64,000 bases of DNA from the NCBI GenBank assembly GCA_021203885.1, contig JAJQAH010000031.1:1-64000 (forward strand). The letters run 5' to 3'. The notes under the pieces are model-generated. The model was given only the letters and a program-made list of their open reading frames with translations, did not search any database and was not told where the DNA came from. The stretch's first letter is position 1. Every line of letters begins with the position of its first letter. Made by a program: the position numbers and the translations under genes. This stretch comes from Oscillospiraceae bacterium. GTDB taxonomy: Bacteria > Bacillota > Clostridia > Oscillospirales > Oscillospiraceae. Shown one piece after another: positions 1 through 10,295 of this stretch.

Positions 1-1
1 T

Positions 2-361
2 TCCTCCCACCGCCTACTGTGTAGAGGCGGGGGAATCCTTGCGAATTATGTTGAAGCCATGCAAAACGGCGATTCCAAGGCCCTTTCGAATTGTTTTGCG
101 CCCCGCTGCCGCTATTTCGATTACTGCCCGATCACGATTAACCGGCCGAATTATCATGTCTACGGCCGTCAGGGCATCGAGATGTTTTTTCTCAACAAAT
201 TCACTTTCCGTTCGATGGTCCTGACCGACTGCGTAATCGAAGACGACAGGACCGCCAATTTCATTGTATTATACGACGGGATCTATCTGTACGCCCGCGC
301 CACCATCGAACAGCTTTCCGAAGACGGACTGATTGAGGAGCTGACCGTGCGGCCGGCCTGA
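2..361 (+). CDS. SnoaL/NTF2-like small protein, 5' partial (frame open to window edge)
   Basis: ORF 59..361 continues open upstream to base 2; pattern NYVEAMQNGDSKAL..FAPRCRY..YDGIYLYARATI resembles NTF2/SnoaL-like fold proteins. Confidence 0.45.
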   Translation, partial: SSHRLLCRGGGILANYVEAMQNGDSKALSNCFAPRCRYFDYCPITINRPNYHVYGRQGIEMFFLNKFTFRSMVLTDCVIEDDRTANFIVLYDGIYLYARATIEQLSEDGLIEELTVRPA

Positions 362-476
362 TCCGGATCTCGGAGACCGATTCGCGCGAAAATATGGCAC
401 GGTTCCCCTTTCCCCGGGGAGCCGTGCCTTCTTTTTTCTTGTTCTTACTTTTCTTGCTTGACTGGTCTCTTCCGGA

Positions 477-1001
477 TTACATCTCGCCTATAAACATCCT
501 CCAGTTCCGGATAAAATATTCCGCGCCGGACCACACCGTGGTCACGAGGATCACAATAAAGCACACCGTATTCAGCCACGCCGGGATCGGCAGGAGCATC
601 AGGCAGATGCAGATCATCGTGGAGGCTGTCTTGATCTTGCCCGACCACGCGGCCGCGATGACATAGCCCTTGGGCGCCGCCACCATGCGAAGGCCGGAGA
701 CGGCAAACTCTCTGGCGATCACGACCAGCAGGATCCAGGCCGGCATCTGACCCATGTCCACGAACCACAGCATGGCACAGATAACCAGCAGCTTATCCAC
801 CAGCGGGTCCATAAATTTCCCGAAATCCGTAATCTGATCGTAGTGCCGGGCGATGTACCCGTCCAGAAAATCGGTCAGGCACGCCACAACAAATATGCCC
901 AGCGCCACATATACATGTCCGGAAAACTGTACATACAGAAGGATCAGAAAGACCGGTATCAGAACGACCCGGAAGATCGTCAGTTTATTGGCTGTCGTCA
1001 T
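477..1001 (-). CDS. pgsA: CDP-diacylglycerol--glycerol-3-phosphate 3-phosphatidyltransferase
   Basis: 174 aa; CDP-alcohol phosphatidyltransferase motif DFLDGYIARHYDQITDFGKFMDPLVDK. Confidence 0.93.
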   Translation of the reverse strand: MTTANKLTIFRVVLIPVFLILLYVQFSGHVYVALGIFVVACLTDFLDGYIARHYDQITDFGKFMDPLVDKLLVICAMLWFVDMGQMPAWILLVVIAREFAVSGLRMVAAPKGYVIAAAWSGKIKTASTMICICLMLLPIPAWLNTVCFIVILVTTVWSGAEYFIRNWRMFIGEM

Positions 1002-2322
1002 GACTGTTCTCCTCCTCCCCGGTCAGATCGCCGTCCAGCGTTCCGGTAATGGTCACCCGGACAAACTGGCCCGGCTCCGGGGATCCGTCAGAAGTGAAGT
1101 AGACGTGGCCGTCCACATCCTGAGAGTCGGCCCAGCTGCGGCCCTGCCAGCATCCCATCTCTTCATTGTATCCCTCACACAGCACCTCTAAGGTGCTGCC
1201 CATACATCTCTCGTTGAATTCATCCATAACGCGCGACTGCAAATCCACCAGGAGTTCTGTGCGTCTGTCGATCACTTCGGCCGGCACCTGGCCGGGCATT
1301 TCGGCTGCGGGGGTGCCTTCCTCCGGTGAAAAAGGAAATATTCCCGCCCGCTCGATCTTCGCTTCCCTGAGGAAATCGCATAACTCCTCGAACTCCGCCT
1401 CTCCCTCTCCGGGCAGTCCGGCGATGATGGATGTTCTCAAAACCAGGCCCGGAATACGCTGCCGCAGCTTATCGAACAGCGCCCGGATCTCGTCTCCGGT
1501 GCCCCGCCTGTTCATGGCGGCCAGAATATCATTGTTGATATGCTGGATCGGAATATCCAGATATTTTAAGATCTTCGGCTGATCGGCAATCACGTCGATC
1601 AGCTCATCGTCCATCTCATCCGGGTACAGATAGTGCAGCCGGATCCAGTGAAAGGGAAGCTTGCACAGCTGCTCCAGCAGCTCCGGCAGCATCCGGCGCC
1701 CGTACAGATCTGTCCCGTAGCGGGTGATATCCTGAGCGATCACGATCAGTTCCCGGCATCCGTGCTGTGCCAGGTCTTCCGCCTCAGCCAGCAGGTCTTC
1801 CATGGGGCGGCTCCGGTAAACGCCCCGCAGGGACGGGATCACACAGTAGGAACAGTGGTTGTCGCAGCCCTCCGCGATCTTCAGGTAGACACTGTATTCC
1901 GGCGTAGTCAGGATCCGCGGAAGTTCCTCTTCCGTATGGTCGATGTCGCCGAACCGGGCCGGACGGTCCCCGGCCTGTAACTGCTCCAGCGCCGAGACGA
2001 TCTCCGGATAGCTGCCCGTGCCGAGTATCCCGTCCACTTCCGGAAGTTCCTGAAAAACCTGATCCTGATAGCGCTGCGTCAGGCAGCCTGTCACCAGCAG
2101 TTTCCCGAGAAGGCCCTGCTCTTTCAGCTGGGCGAGCTGAAGGATATTTTCGATTGCCTCGCTCTTGGCGCTCTCGATGAACCCGCATGTATTCAGCACC
2201 GCGACATCAGCGCCGGCCGGGTCGCTCAGGACTTCATGACCGGCCTGCCGGGTCAGCGCCATCATCTGTTCGGTGTTGATCTGATTTTTCGCGCAGCCGA
2301 GGGAAATGAACGCTACTTTCAA
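985..2322 (-). CDS. rimO: Ribosomal protein S12 methylthiotransferase RimO (likely TTG start at 2322)
   Basis: KVAFISLGCAKNQINTE start; radical-SAM motif GCDNHCSYCVIP; C-terminal TRAM-like region. Confidence 0.93.
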   Translation of the reverse strand: MKVAFISLGCAKNQINTEQMMALTRQAGHEVLSDPAGADVAVLNTCGFIESAKSEAIENILQLAQLKEQGLLGKLLVTGCLTQRYQDQVFQELPEVDGILGTGSYPEIVSALEQLQAGDRPARFGDIDHTEEELPRILTTPEYSVYLKIAEGCDNHCSYCVIPSLRGVYRSRPMEDLLAEAEDLAQHGCRELIVIAQDITRYGTDLYGRRMLPELLEQLCKLPFHWIRLHYLYPDEMDDELIDVIADQPKILKYLDIPIQHINNDILAAMNRRGTGDEIRALFDKLRQRIPGLVLRTSIIAGLPGEGEAEFEELCDFLREAKIERAGIFPFSPEEGTPAAEMPGQVPAEVIDRRTELLVDLQSRVMDEFNERCMGSTLEVLCEGYNEEMGCWQGRSWADSQDVDGHVYFTSDGSPEPGQFVRVTITGTLDGDLTGEEENSHDDSQ

Positions 2323-2957
2323 AAGTCTTCCTCTTCTCCGTTTAGTTTCTCTTCCCGCCGGAACCGGTTCATGGCTTCCGAGACCGTGCTCCAGGAAAAA
2401 CCGCGCCGCACGAGCGCGTCGGATACCCGCTTGAATTCTTTCGGATCCCCGCTTTTCCCTTTCAGGTGCGCAGAGATATAACTTTCGACGGTGTCCTGTG
2501 GATCGGGCAACTCTTCCAGCGCCTGATCCCACATCTCTCTGGGTACCCCCCGGCGGTACAGCTCATCCCGGATACGCCGTTCTCCGTACCCCTTGGATGT
2601 GTAATGCCGGACGATGCGTCCGGCATAGGCTGAGTCGTCCAGGTATCCCAGCTGCTCCATGCGCTGGCAGACATCCCGGATCTCTTCTTCCCCGGCCCCC
2701 CAGCGAAACAGGCGGTCGGAGAGTTCCTTTTCGGACATCGGTTTACGTGAAAGCAGGTCGATCGCCCGTTCACGCCGCCGGCTGCGGCCGGCCATCTCTT
2801 CCATCTCGCCGATCTGTTCTTCGGTCAGTTCGCATCCAACGTACAGGGAGTAGTCCAGCACTTCCTGTTCGCCCACTCTGAGCTTTCTCCCGTCATCGAG
2901 CGTGGCCAGCCAGCGGCCTTCCCGATTCCGATCGGGTTCCAGCTCCTGAACGATCAC
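2319..2957 (-). CDS. recX: Regulatory protein RecX (start uncertain, likely GTG)
   Basis: AIDLLSRKPMSEKELSDRL..GYLDDSAYA..YGERRIRDELYRRGV; immediately follows recA. Confidence 0.9.
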   Translation of the reverse strand: MIVQELEPDRNREGRWLATLDDGRKLRVGEQEVLDYSLYVGCELTEEQIGEMEEMAGRSRRRERAIDLLSRKPMSEKELSDRLFRWGAGEEEIRDVCQRMEQLGYLDDSAYAGRIVRHYTSKGYGERRIRDELYRRGVPREMWDQALEELPDPQDTVESYISAHLKGKSGDPKEFKRVSDALVRRGFSWSTVSEAMNRFRREEKLNGEEEDF

Positions 2958-2958
2958 C

Positions 2959-4116
2959 TCAGTCCAGCTCCTCGTCAAAGTCCTCAGCGGAAACATCCAC
3001 GCCCCCGCCGGCTGCGGAAGACTCATCCGTCTGTTCCGTGTCCGGCGCGCGGCCGGCGGCCACGGCGGCGATCTGACTCTGTTTGCTCATCAGATTAAAG
3101 GCGTTGTCCCGGATCTGCTGCTCGATGTCCGCGGCTATCTCCGGGTTCTCCGCTAAAAAGGCCTTAGCGGCCTCACGCCCCTGGCCCAGTTTTGTATCTC
3201 CCATGGCAAACCAGGAGCCGGATTTTTGTATGATATCCAGTTTCTGTCCCAGGTCCACCAGTTCTCCGAGCTTGGAAATGCCCTGCCCGTACATGATCTC
3301 AAACTCGGCCTCGCGGAAAGGCGGTGCCACTTTGTTCTTGACGATCTTTGCCCGGGTCCGGTTCCCGACCACTTCGGAGTTGTTCCGGATCGCTTCGGTC
3401 CGGCGTATATCGATCCGCACCGAGGAGTAAAACTTCAGTGCCCGGCCGCCCGTGGTTACTTCCGGGTTCCCGTACATAACGCCGACTTTCTCACGAAGCT
3501 GGTTGAGAAAGATAACCACGCAGTTTGTCTTGGCGATCGATCCGGCCAGTTTCCTCAGAGCCTGGCTCATCAGACGGGCCAGAAGCCCCACATGGGCATC
3601 CCCCATGTCTCCTTCGATCTCTGCCCGGGGCGTCAGCGCCGCCACAGAGTCCACAACCACCACGTCGACGGCGCCGGATCTCACCAGCACCTCGCAGATA
3701 TCCAGTGCCTGCTCTCCGGTATCCGGCTGGGAAACGAGCATGGAATCGATATCCACGCCCAGAGCCCGCGCGTAAGTCGGATCCAGGGCATGTTCGGCGT
3801 CAATAAACGCCACCTCGCCCCCCATCTTCTGGGCCTCCGCCAGAATGTGCAGGGCCAGTGTGGTCTTGCCGGAGGATTCAGGACCGTATATTTCCACGAT
3901 CCGTCCTCTGGGAATCCCGCCGATGCCGAGAGCCAGATCGATGGAAAGGGAGCCTGTCGGGATCGCGTCCACCATGATATTGGGGTTGTCCCCCAGCCGC
4001 ATGATCGACCCCTTCCCGAATGATTTCTCGATCTGCTCCATACAGGTCTCCAGCGCTTTTTTCTTATCCTCTGCGGGAGCCGCAGGCTCAACTGTCGATT
4101 TTCCTTTAGTTGCCAT
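2959..4116 (-). CDS. recA: Recombinase RecA
   Basis: [13 protein letters not shown] Walker A; MATKGKST start at 4116; full-length RecA motifs. Confidence 0.98.
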   Translation of the reverse strand: MATKGKSTVEPAAPAEDKKKALETCMEQIEKSFGKGSIMRLGDNPNIMVDAIPTGSLSIDLALGIGGIPRGRIVEIYGPESSGKTTLALHILAEAQKMGGEVAFIDAEHALDPTYARALGVDIDSMLVSQPDTGEQALDICEVLVRSGAVDVVVVDSVAALTPRAEIEGDMGDAHVGLLARLMSQALRKLAGSIAKTNCVVIFLNQLREKVGVMYGNPEVTTGGRALKFYSSVRIDIRRTEAIRNNSEVVGNRTRAKIVKNKVAPPFREAEFEIMYGQGISKLGELVDLGQKLDIIQKSGSWFAMGDTKLGQGREAAKAFLAENPEIAADIEQQIRDNAFNLMSKQSQIAAVAAGRAPDTEQTDESSAAGGGVDVSAEDFDEELD

Positions 4117-4136
4117 GATTCCTCTTCCTTTCCGGA

Positions 4137-5009
4137 TCAGCTGCCGACGGCAGCCTCTACCACGCGCCATACGCCCGCGGTGTCCTGATATGTTTTGATA
4201 TCCTGGAACCCGTGTTCCAGAAGCAGCATCTCTACTTTCCCCACCTGACCGATCCCGAGTTCAAAGGCAAGATGTCCGCCTTTTCTCAGGGCGCAGCCCC
4301 ACTGGGATGTGACGGCCCGGTAGAAATCCAGCCCGTCCTCCCCGCCGTCCAGTGCCTGAATCGGCTCATAATCGCGTACGGAGGGGTCCAGGTCTTTGAT
4401 GTCCTCCGTGGGGATGTACGGAGGATTGCAGGCAATCACATTAAAATCCCCCAGATTTGACTGAGGCGGCTGCAGTGCGTCCGCTTTCACCGCCGTTACT
4501 CTGGCGGAAAGGCCTTGCCGGCGGATATTCTGTTTGCAAACACTCAGGGCCGCATCCGAAGAATCAGCCAGGACCACGCTTCGCACATCCGTGTTGGCCG
4601 CCACGGCCAGCCCCACGCAGCCGGTCCCGGCACACAGGTCCAGCATCCTGGCGTCCCCGCCCGCTTCCCGGGTCAGCAGGATCGCACGCTCGGCCAGCAG
4701 TTCAGTATCCATTCTCGGGATCAGCACATCCCTGGATACTTCCATTGTCATACCGTAAAAATCCCATTCTCCGATAATATAGGCCACCGGCTCCCCGTTC
4801 AGGCGGCGCTCCACCAGTTCGCGGGCACGGCGTTCAGCGTCATTTCCGACGTACAGGGACATATCCTGAAGCATCTGTTCTCTGGACTTCTCCGTGGCAC
4901 TGCAAACCAGTTCCCTGGCTTCCACCTGGGCGTTCTCAATGCCCGCTGCTTTCAGCTGACGGCGGATGTCCAGATACAGATTGTTGTAGGTCGTCGCCAC
5001 TATCGTCAC
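4137..5009 (-). CDS. prmC: Peptide chain release factor N(5)-glutamine methyltransferase
   Basis: NPPY motif ([11 protein letters not shown]), [16 protein letters not shown]-binding motif. Confidence 0.93.
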   Translation of the reverse strand: MTIVATTYNNLYLDIRRQLKAAGIENAQVEARELVCSATEKSREQMLQDMSLYVGNDAERRARELVERRLNGEPVAYIIGEWDFYGMTMEVSRDVLIPRMDTELLAERAILLTREAGGDARMLDLCAGTGCVGLAVAANTDVRSVVLADSSDAALSVCKQNIRRQGLSARVTAVKADALQPPQSNLGDFNVIACNPPYIPTEDIKDLDPSVRDYEPIQALDGGEDGLDFYRAVTSQWGCALRKGGHLAFELGIGQVGKVEMLLLEHGFQDIKTYQDTAGVWRVVEAAVGS

Positions 5010-5028
5010 TCCTTATTTTTCCAATCGC

Positions 5029-6006
5029 TTACCAGGTATCTTTTCCTTTCTCTTTTGGGATCACCAGCGTCAGTGCCTCTATGCCCACCTCGATCATGGA
5101 ATCGTCCGGTTCGAACGTGGTGAAGTTCTGCATCCACAGGCCCGGCCTGAGCAGGAGGTGTGTCAGCCAGTTGTCATACCGGCCGACCAGACGGTTGAGC
5201 TCGTAACTGATAGCCACCACGGGAAGCAGAAGAATAATTTGGGTCAGAAAGCGAAGCCACATATTGCTCCAGTCTATGAATGCGAACACGATACTGGAAA
5301 CCAGTATGGCAACCACGATGACCACAAACAGGAAACTGGTCCCGCACCTCGGATGGTGGCGGGGCTGGATTCGGACATTTTCGACGGTCAGGGGAAGCCC
5401 GGCCTCATAACAGAAAATGGTCTTGTGTTCCGCCCCGTGGTAGGAATACACACGTCTCATTTCTTTCATTTTCGAGGTCAGATAAAGATAGAGCAGGAAA
5501 ATGACAACTCTCAATACGCCCTCGATCAGACTGTGGATGATCGCAAGGTTGATCCACTGGTCAAAAAAACCGGCCAGAAACGTCGGGAGCAGAAAGAACA
5601 GCGCCACACTGAACACAATACTGATCAGGGCTGTCACACCCACGAGCACGCCGTACGCTCTCTCGCTGCCAAGATGCTTCTCAACCCATTGTTCCATTTT
5701 CGACGGTTCTTCTTTTTCCACTTCCTCTTCGTCCTCACTGGTCAGGTCCGCCGCCCAGAAAAGATCTCCGACCCCGTGGATCAGGGAGGACCCGAAATTG
5801 AATATGCCACGGATGAACGGCCATCCCAGAACCGGGTGTTTATTCGCGGCCCATTTCCTGGGTTCATCCTTGACTTCCAGTTCCCCGTCAAGTTTGCGTA
5901 CCACAGCCGCCCGATTATCCGGCCCCAGCATCGTGATCCCTTCGATCAGCGCCTGGCCTCCGATCGTCGTGCGGAAACGCCTTTCTTTTATTTCTTCATC
6001 ATCCAT
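5029..6006 (-). CDS. DUF1385 family membrane protein
   Basis: GGQALIEGITMLGP..; YHGAEHKTIFCYEAG..HPRCGTSFLF motif typical of DUF1385. Confidence 0.9.
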   Translation of the reverse strand: MDDEEIKERRFRTTIGGQALIEGITMLGPDNRAAVVRKLDGELEVKDEPRKWAANKHPVLGWPFIRGIFNFGSSLIHGVGDLFWAADLTSEDEEEVEKEEPSKMEQWVEKHLGSERAYGVLVGVTALISIVFSVALFFLLPTFLAGFFDQWINLAIIHSLIEGVLRVVIFLLYLYLTSKMKEMRRVYSYHGAEHKTIFCYEAGLPLTVENVRIQPRHHPRCGTSFLFVVIVVAILVSSIVFAFIDWSNMWLRFLTQIILLLPVVAISYELNRLVGRYDNWLTHLLLRPGLWMQNFTTFEPDDSMIEVGIEALTLVIPKEKGKDTW

Positions 6007-6045
6007 TGTAACTCCTTGTAACTCCTTCCGCCCCGCAGGCCGTAG

Positions 6046-7491
6046 TTATTCAGTCTCTATCGGGAAGCGGACCATAGCCTGGCATCCGCCGCCTTCTGCG
6101 TTTTGTATGATTAATTCTCCGCCGTGCAGTGACATAATCTCGTCACAGACGGCAAGCCCGATGCCGGAGCCTCTCGCATTGGAGGAGCCTTTATAAAATT
6201 TGTATTTCACATAAGGCAGCTCACTCTCAGGGATCCCGGGTCCGTAATCCCGGACGATCACTTCCGCAAAATTGCCTTCCCGCTGAAGAATCACATCGAT
6301 CTGTTTGCCTTCCGTACCTCCGTGTTTGAATGCGTTATCAAGCAGATTGCTGAAGACCTGACGAATGCGCTGCGGATCTCCGTTTATCAGCGGCATATCA
6401 TCATCCGGGATTCTGTCCTCGTAATTCAGTGTGACTCCGCTCTGACGGAAAAACTCCCGATAGGTATATACTGCATCCTCCAGCTCCGCTTTCAGATCCA
6501 TGGGTTCCGCCGAGATTTTAAACTCGCTGCCGGCAATGTGGGAAAACTCCAGCAGTTCCTCCACCATGGAGGACAGCCGCCGGCCCTCGGAAACGATGAT
6601 CCCCATGCCTTTTTTCACATCCTGCGCATCCTGGACTTCCCCGTTCATGATCGTTTCCGCCCAGCCGGTAATCGCAGTCAGGGGCGTGCGCAGTTCGTGA
6701 GATACCGAGGAAATGAATTCCATCTGTGTTTTTTCGGCCTGGCTCAGCTTGTTGGACATGTCGTTAAACGCATTAGTCAGATCACCGATCTCGTTATTGT
6801 TGGTATTTTCGATCTGGATCCCGTAACTTCCGCCGGCGATCTGCTCGGCTGTCTCTGTAATCCTGACCACCGGATCCACGATAATGGTCCGGACAAAGAT
6901 CAGGTTAATCAGACAGATGACAGCCATAATGCCCACCGCCACCGCCAATGCGATCAGAATCATAAGGAGAATCTGCCGGGTAATCAGGGCTGTGGATGTC
7001 ACCACCCTCATAATGCCCACTATCGTCCCGTTATAAATCACAGGGGCAGATACCGCCATGATCCGCTCGCTGGTATTTGGATCCTGTCCGATCCACGTGC
7101 TGATCGTACCGCTAGTCACCGCCTCGTTGATATCCGCCGTTCCCGGGTATATACCGGCCGTCAATCCGGAAGTGGACTGCTCCACGCTGCCGTATCGGCT
7201 CAGGAACTGCAGCTCAAGCCGGTTCTTATCCTCAAAGCCGGAGACGTAGCTGCTGACAGCGGCCCGGTATTCGCTCTGATTATATTTGCCCAAAAAGCCC
7301 ACTGCGGACACGACGGTCTTCTCCAGACCGGTGGATACGCTGCTGTAATAATAGCTGCCCATGGCGATTGAAAACGCGGCCACGCCGGCCAGCAGGATAA
7401 GGCCGGTGGTCAGCAGTGTATTCCGCAGCCACTGGATGCGGACATGCGTTCTTTTCGGTTTTTTCTTCTTTTCCTCGCTGTCGAGCTCCAT
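6046..7491 (-). CDS. Membrane sensor histidine kinase (HAMP, HisKA, HATPase)
   Basis: FISSVSHELRTPLTAITGW H-box; DYGPGIPE G-box; TM segments and HAMP region. Confidence 0.93.
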   Translation of the reverse strand: MELDSEEKKKKPKRTHVRIQWLRNTLLTTGLILLAGVAAFSIAMGSYYYSSVSTGLEKTVVSAVGFLGKYNQSEYRAAVSSYVSGFEDKNRLELQFLSRYGSVEQSTSGLTAGIYPGTADINEAVTSGTISTWIGQDPNTSERIMAVSAPVIYNGTIVGIMRVVTSTALITRQILLMILIALAVAVGIMAVICLINLIFVRTIIVDPVVRITETAEQIAGGSYGIQIENTNNNEIGDLTNAFNDMSNKLSQAEKTQMEFISSVSHELRTPLTAITGWAETIMNGEVQDAQDVKKGMGIIVSEGRRLSSMVEELLEFSHIAGSEFKISAEPMDLKAELEDAVYTYREFFRQSGVTLNYEDRIPDDDMPLINGDPQRIRQVFSNLLDNAFKHGGTEGKQIDVILQREGNFAEVIVRDYGPGIPESELPYVKYKFYKGSSNARGSGIGLAVCDEIMSLHGGELIIQNAEGGGCQAMVRFPIETE

Positions 7492-7530
7492 TCCCGTATC
7501 CTCCCGGGCTGTCTCCGTATCAATCCTGAA

Positions 7531-8226
7531 TTACGCGCTCCATTTATATCCGTAACCCCAGACTGTCGTGATATAGGTGGGATTCTGAGGGTCATCCTCG
7601 ATTTTGACCCGAAGGCGGCGGACATTCACGTCCACGATTTTGACTTCTCCGAAGTAATCACGGCCCCATACGTTTTCCAGGATCTCCTCCCTGGACAGTG
7701 CTTTATCAGGATTGCTCATAAAAAGTTTCATGACATTGAACTCTACCTGGGTCAGCCTGATCCGCTCCCCGTTTTTTTCCAGAGTCCGGTTGCGGATATT
7801 CAGAAGGAAAGGCGGGCTGCTGATCTCCTCCGCCTCTGCCGGAGCCTCTTCCTCGGCCTCCCCCAGGCGGCGGTAAAGCGCATCCACTCTGGCCGTCAGT
7901 TCCGCGGGAGAAAAAGGTTTTGTCACATAGTCATCGGCTCCGGTCATCAGCCCGGTTACCTTATCCATCTCCTGGGTGCGGGCGGTCAGCATAATGATGC
8001 CCATTTTCATATTGCTGGCCCGGATCCGCCTGCATACCTCAAATCCGTCGATATCCGGCAGCATAATGTCCAGCAGAGCCACACGGATATCCGGGTTGTT
8101 CTGCAGCTGTTCCATCGCTTCTTCTCCTGTGGCGGCCTCGATGGTCTCATAGCCGGCACGCTTCAGGTTGATTACCACGAAGCTTCGGATATTGTCCTCA
8201 TCTTCCAAAACCAGTATTTTTTTCAC
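7531..8226 (-). CDS. OmpR-family response regulator
   Basis: KKILVLEDEDNIR..LLDIMLPDIDG..TARTQ..DDYVTKPF; C-terminal winged helix VDVNVRRLRVKIE. Confidence 0.95.
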   Translation of the reverse strand: MKKILVLEDEDNIRSFVVINLKRAGYETIEAATGEEAMEQLQNNPDIRVALLDIMLPDIDGFEVCRRIRASNMKMGIIMLTARTQEMDKVTGLMTGADDYVTKPFSPAELTARVDALYRRLGEAEEEAPAEAEEISSPPFLLNIRNRTLEKNGERIRLTQVEFNVMKLFMSNPDKALSREEILENVWGRDYFGEVKIVDVNVRRLRVKIEDDPQNPTYITTVWGYGYKWSA

Positions 8227-8268
8227 GGCTCCGTCCTCACTTTCGCGTGGTTAAAAGTAGTTAAGCAT

Positions 8269-9735
8269 TCAGCTTGCACTCCAGTCGGCTTGGATCATGG
8301 AGAAGCTGTCAATCAGCTCCTCCTGACTGATCCCGCAGTTCCAATTCGTATCGGTCTCATAAAAACAGGCGGAATAAATCACTTCATTTTCCTCCAGCAA
8401 AATAAACCTTCCATCCTGAACGGCCCTGGAATTCCTGTTCGTCCCTGAAATGCGGTCGATCGACAGGAACGGTTCGGCCCCATCTGTATTTTCATCTCCG
8501 TTGGGCAGGTAATAAAAAGTGACCGTACGTACAGTGACGGCATTCTCATCCTCCTCACCCCTGGCCGCGGTCACGCACCCCTCCCATGTTTCCGGAAAGG
8601 CGATATACCAGCCGTCGTCGTAACAGTGAAAGGTCTCCTTAACCTGCTGTCTCTGTCCGTCCGCATCAAACTCATACCAGTGCATCAGATACATCGGCTT
8701 CGATTCCACCGGATCCGAAGACTTGGATTCATCCGACATCTGGGGGAGTTCTTCCGGGATGGGCAGATCCAGAATCCCGTTTCCCGTGATATCGGTTCCG
8801 TATACGTCCTGAAAATCGGTATAACTCCGCATGGTAGAACTGCTGATCCCGCTCGCCTCGTCCAGGGTCAAATTGACCAGCTGTTCCTCTTCAAAGGCCA
8901 GCACGTCGGTGATATAATCATCTTCTGCTTCGCCATTATGATCGATGGTGATCTCCGAGGTGACAAACAGGGCGGGCTGCTCGTCTGTCAGGCAGCCTTC
9001 TTTGGCATCTTTAACCGAGACCAGATGCTGGGAAAGATCCGTCTGCGACGTCAGGACCATCAGTCCGTCGCTGTATTCATACAGCTCCGCATGTCCAATC
9101 TGCTCGGACTCATTTGACTGGATCAGCAGGATCTCCTGCTGGTTGTCCTGATCCACGTCCATAACAGCACTCTGCGTAAATCCGCTGTACATCAGTTCCA
9201 CAACATCGTAATCTTCTTCCACCAGTTTGTAGGCGCCGATCGCCCGCACATCCGTACTGATCTGCCAGATCACGACTGGATCCAGCAGGCCGTCTCCGCT
9301 GAGATCGACAAAATCGATCGAATAAATACCGGCTGCCTCCCCTTCAATAATCCAGGTCGTCTCGTATGCCTCTCCATTGTCTGTCTGATGGAAAAAATAG
9401 ATTTTTATCGGTTTTTCGTCATCCGGGACAGAGAAGAAAGCAACCGCCGTCTCTTCCTCCCCGTCCTGATCAAGATCGTGAAGCTGGATATTCTGAGTAT
9501 TGTCGCCCGCCGTCGGAGGAGAATACTCCGCCCCCAGATCTTCCTGTACCTGACTGACGGCCGTCTGCAGCTCCCCGTAGTCATCCGGCAGTTTGGGAAG
9601 CTGATATAAATCCTCTCCGGCCGTGAATGCGCAGCCGGTCAGCAGAAAAATCAGGCTCAGCAAAACCAGCGGCATTTTGATTTTCCTTTTCACCGGGCCA
9701 TCTCCCTCCCTGCCGTTGAGGCCTTTTTTCTCCAA
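8269..9735 (-). CDS. Secreted lipoprotein with VCBS/FG-GAP-like repeats (start uncertain)
   Basis: Lipobox LLTGC after hydrophobic segment; recurring DLDQDGEEE / DLSGDGLLD / DVDQDNQQE motifs. Confidence 0.65.
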   Translation of the reverse strand: MEKKGLNGREGDGPVKRKIKMPLVLLSLIFLLTGCAFTAGEDLYQLPKLPDDYGELQTAVSQVQEDLGAEYSPPTAGDNTQNIQLHDLDQDGEEETAVAFFSVPDDEKPIKIYFFHQTDNGEAYETTWIIEGEAAGIYSIDFVDLSGDGLLDPVVIWQISTDVRAIGAYKLVEEDYDVVELMYSGFTQSAVMDVDQDNQQEILLIQSNESEQIGHAELYEYSDGLMVLTSQTDLSQHLVSVKDAKEGCLTDEQPALFVTSEITIDHNGEAEDDYITDVLAFEEEQLVNLTLDEASGISSSTMRSYTDFQDVYGTDITGNGILDLPIPEELPQMSDESKSSDPVESKPMYLMHWYEFDADGQRQQVKETFHCYDDGWYIAFPETWEGCVTAARGEEDENAVTVRTVTFYYLPNGDENTDGAEPFLSIDRISGTNRNSRAVQDGRFILLEENEVIYSACFYETDTNWNCGISQEELIDSFSMIQADWSAS

Positions 9736-9832
9736 ATCTTAACCATTTTATCCTATCATATATAGGAAAAAAATTCAATGATTTTTCCCAAAAACCTCGA
9801 ATTCACAGCCCGTACGGCCAGGTGAAAAACAC

Positions 9833-9861
9833 TTGCGCTTTCGAGTGATCTGTTCTATAAT
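9833..9861 (+). promoter_or_regulatory. Sigma-A-type promoter for tRNA-Leu (TTGCGC-17-TATAAT)
   Basis: -35 TTGCGC 9833-9838, -10 TATAAT 9856-9861, 13 nt before the tRNA. Confidence 0.7.
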
Positions 9862-9873
9862 ACTCTAGCATCT

Positions 9874-9960
9874 GCCGGTGTGTTGGAATTGGTAGACGAG
9901 GTGGATTCAAAATCCATTGTTGGCAACAGCGTGCGGGTTCGAGTCCCGCCACCGGCACCA
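9874..9960 (+). tRNA. tRNA-Leu (anticodon CAA), CCA encoded
   Basis: Acceptor GCCGGTG/CACCGGC, anticodon loop TTCAAAA, long variable arm, T-loop GGTTCGAGTCC, CCA. Confidence 0.95.
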
Positions 9961-9970
9961 GGGCACAACG

Positions 9971-10021
9971 TAATCCGAACCGGATCTTCCCTCCGGGAGA
10001 CAGGTTCGGATTATATGTTTT
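9971..10021 (+). terminator. Intrinsic terminator after tRNA-Leu
   Basis: TAATCCGAACC...GGTTCGGATTA followed by T-rich tract. Confidence 0.75.
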
Positions 10022-10083
10022 GGGGTGGCAAAAACGGACCGGAGGCGCTGCCCCATTTCTGACTGTTCTTCCCTTTTTAGAGG

Positions 10084-10113
10084 TTGACAATCTTCCGGGG
10101 AATAGGGTATAAT
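10084..10113 (+). promoter_or_regulatory. Consensus sigma-A promoter for tRNA-Val (TTGACA-18-TATAAT)
   Basis: Exact consensus hexamers upstream of tRNA start. Confidence 0.85.
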
Positions 10114-10128
10114 TCTTCTTGCAACCGA

Positions 10129-10205
10129 GGACGATTAGCTCAGCTGGTATGAGCATCCGCTTGACGTGCGGGGGGTCACAGGTTCAAGTCCTGTATCGTC
10201 CACCA
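10129..10205 (+). tRNA. tRNA-Val (anticodon GAC), CCA encoded
   Basis: Acceptor GGACGAT/ATCGTCC; anticodon loop TTGACGT; T-arm ACAGG-TTCAAGT-CCTGT; CCA. Confidence 0.94.
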
Positions 10206-10209
10206 AAGA

Positions 10210-10253
10210 AAAAGCTCTGCGGTCTTTTATGACTGCAGGGCTTTCTTTTTTTG
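10210..10253 (+). terminator. Intrinsic terminator after tRNA-Val
   Basis: AAAGCTCTGCGGTC-TTTTAT-GACTGCAGGGCTTT then T-tract. Confidence 0.85.
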
Positions 10254-10295
10254 GCTTCCGGGCGCCGCCACCTCCGCATTGCTGCCGGGAGCAGG

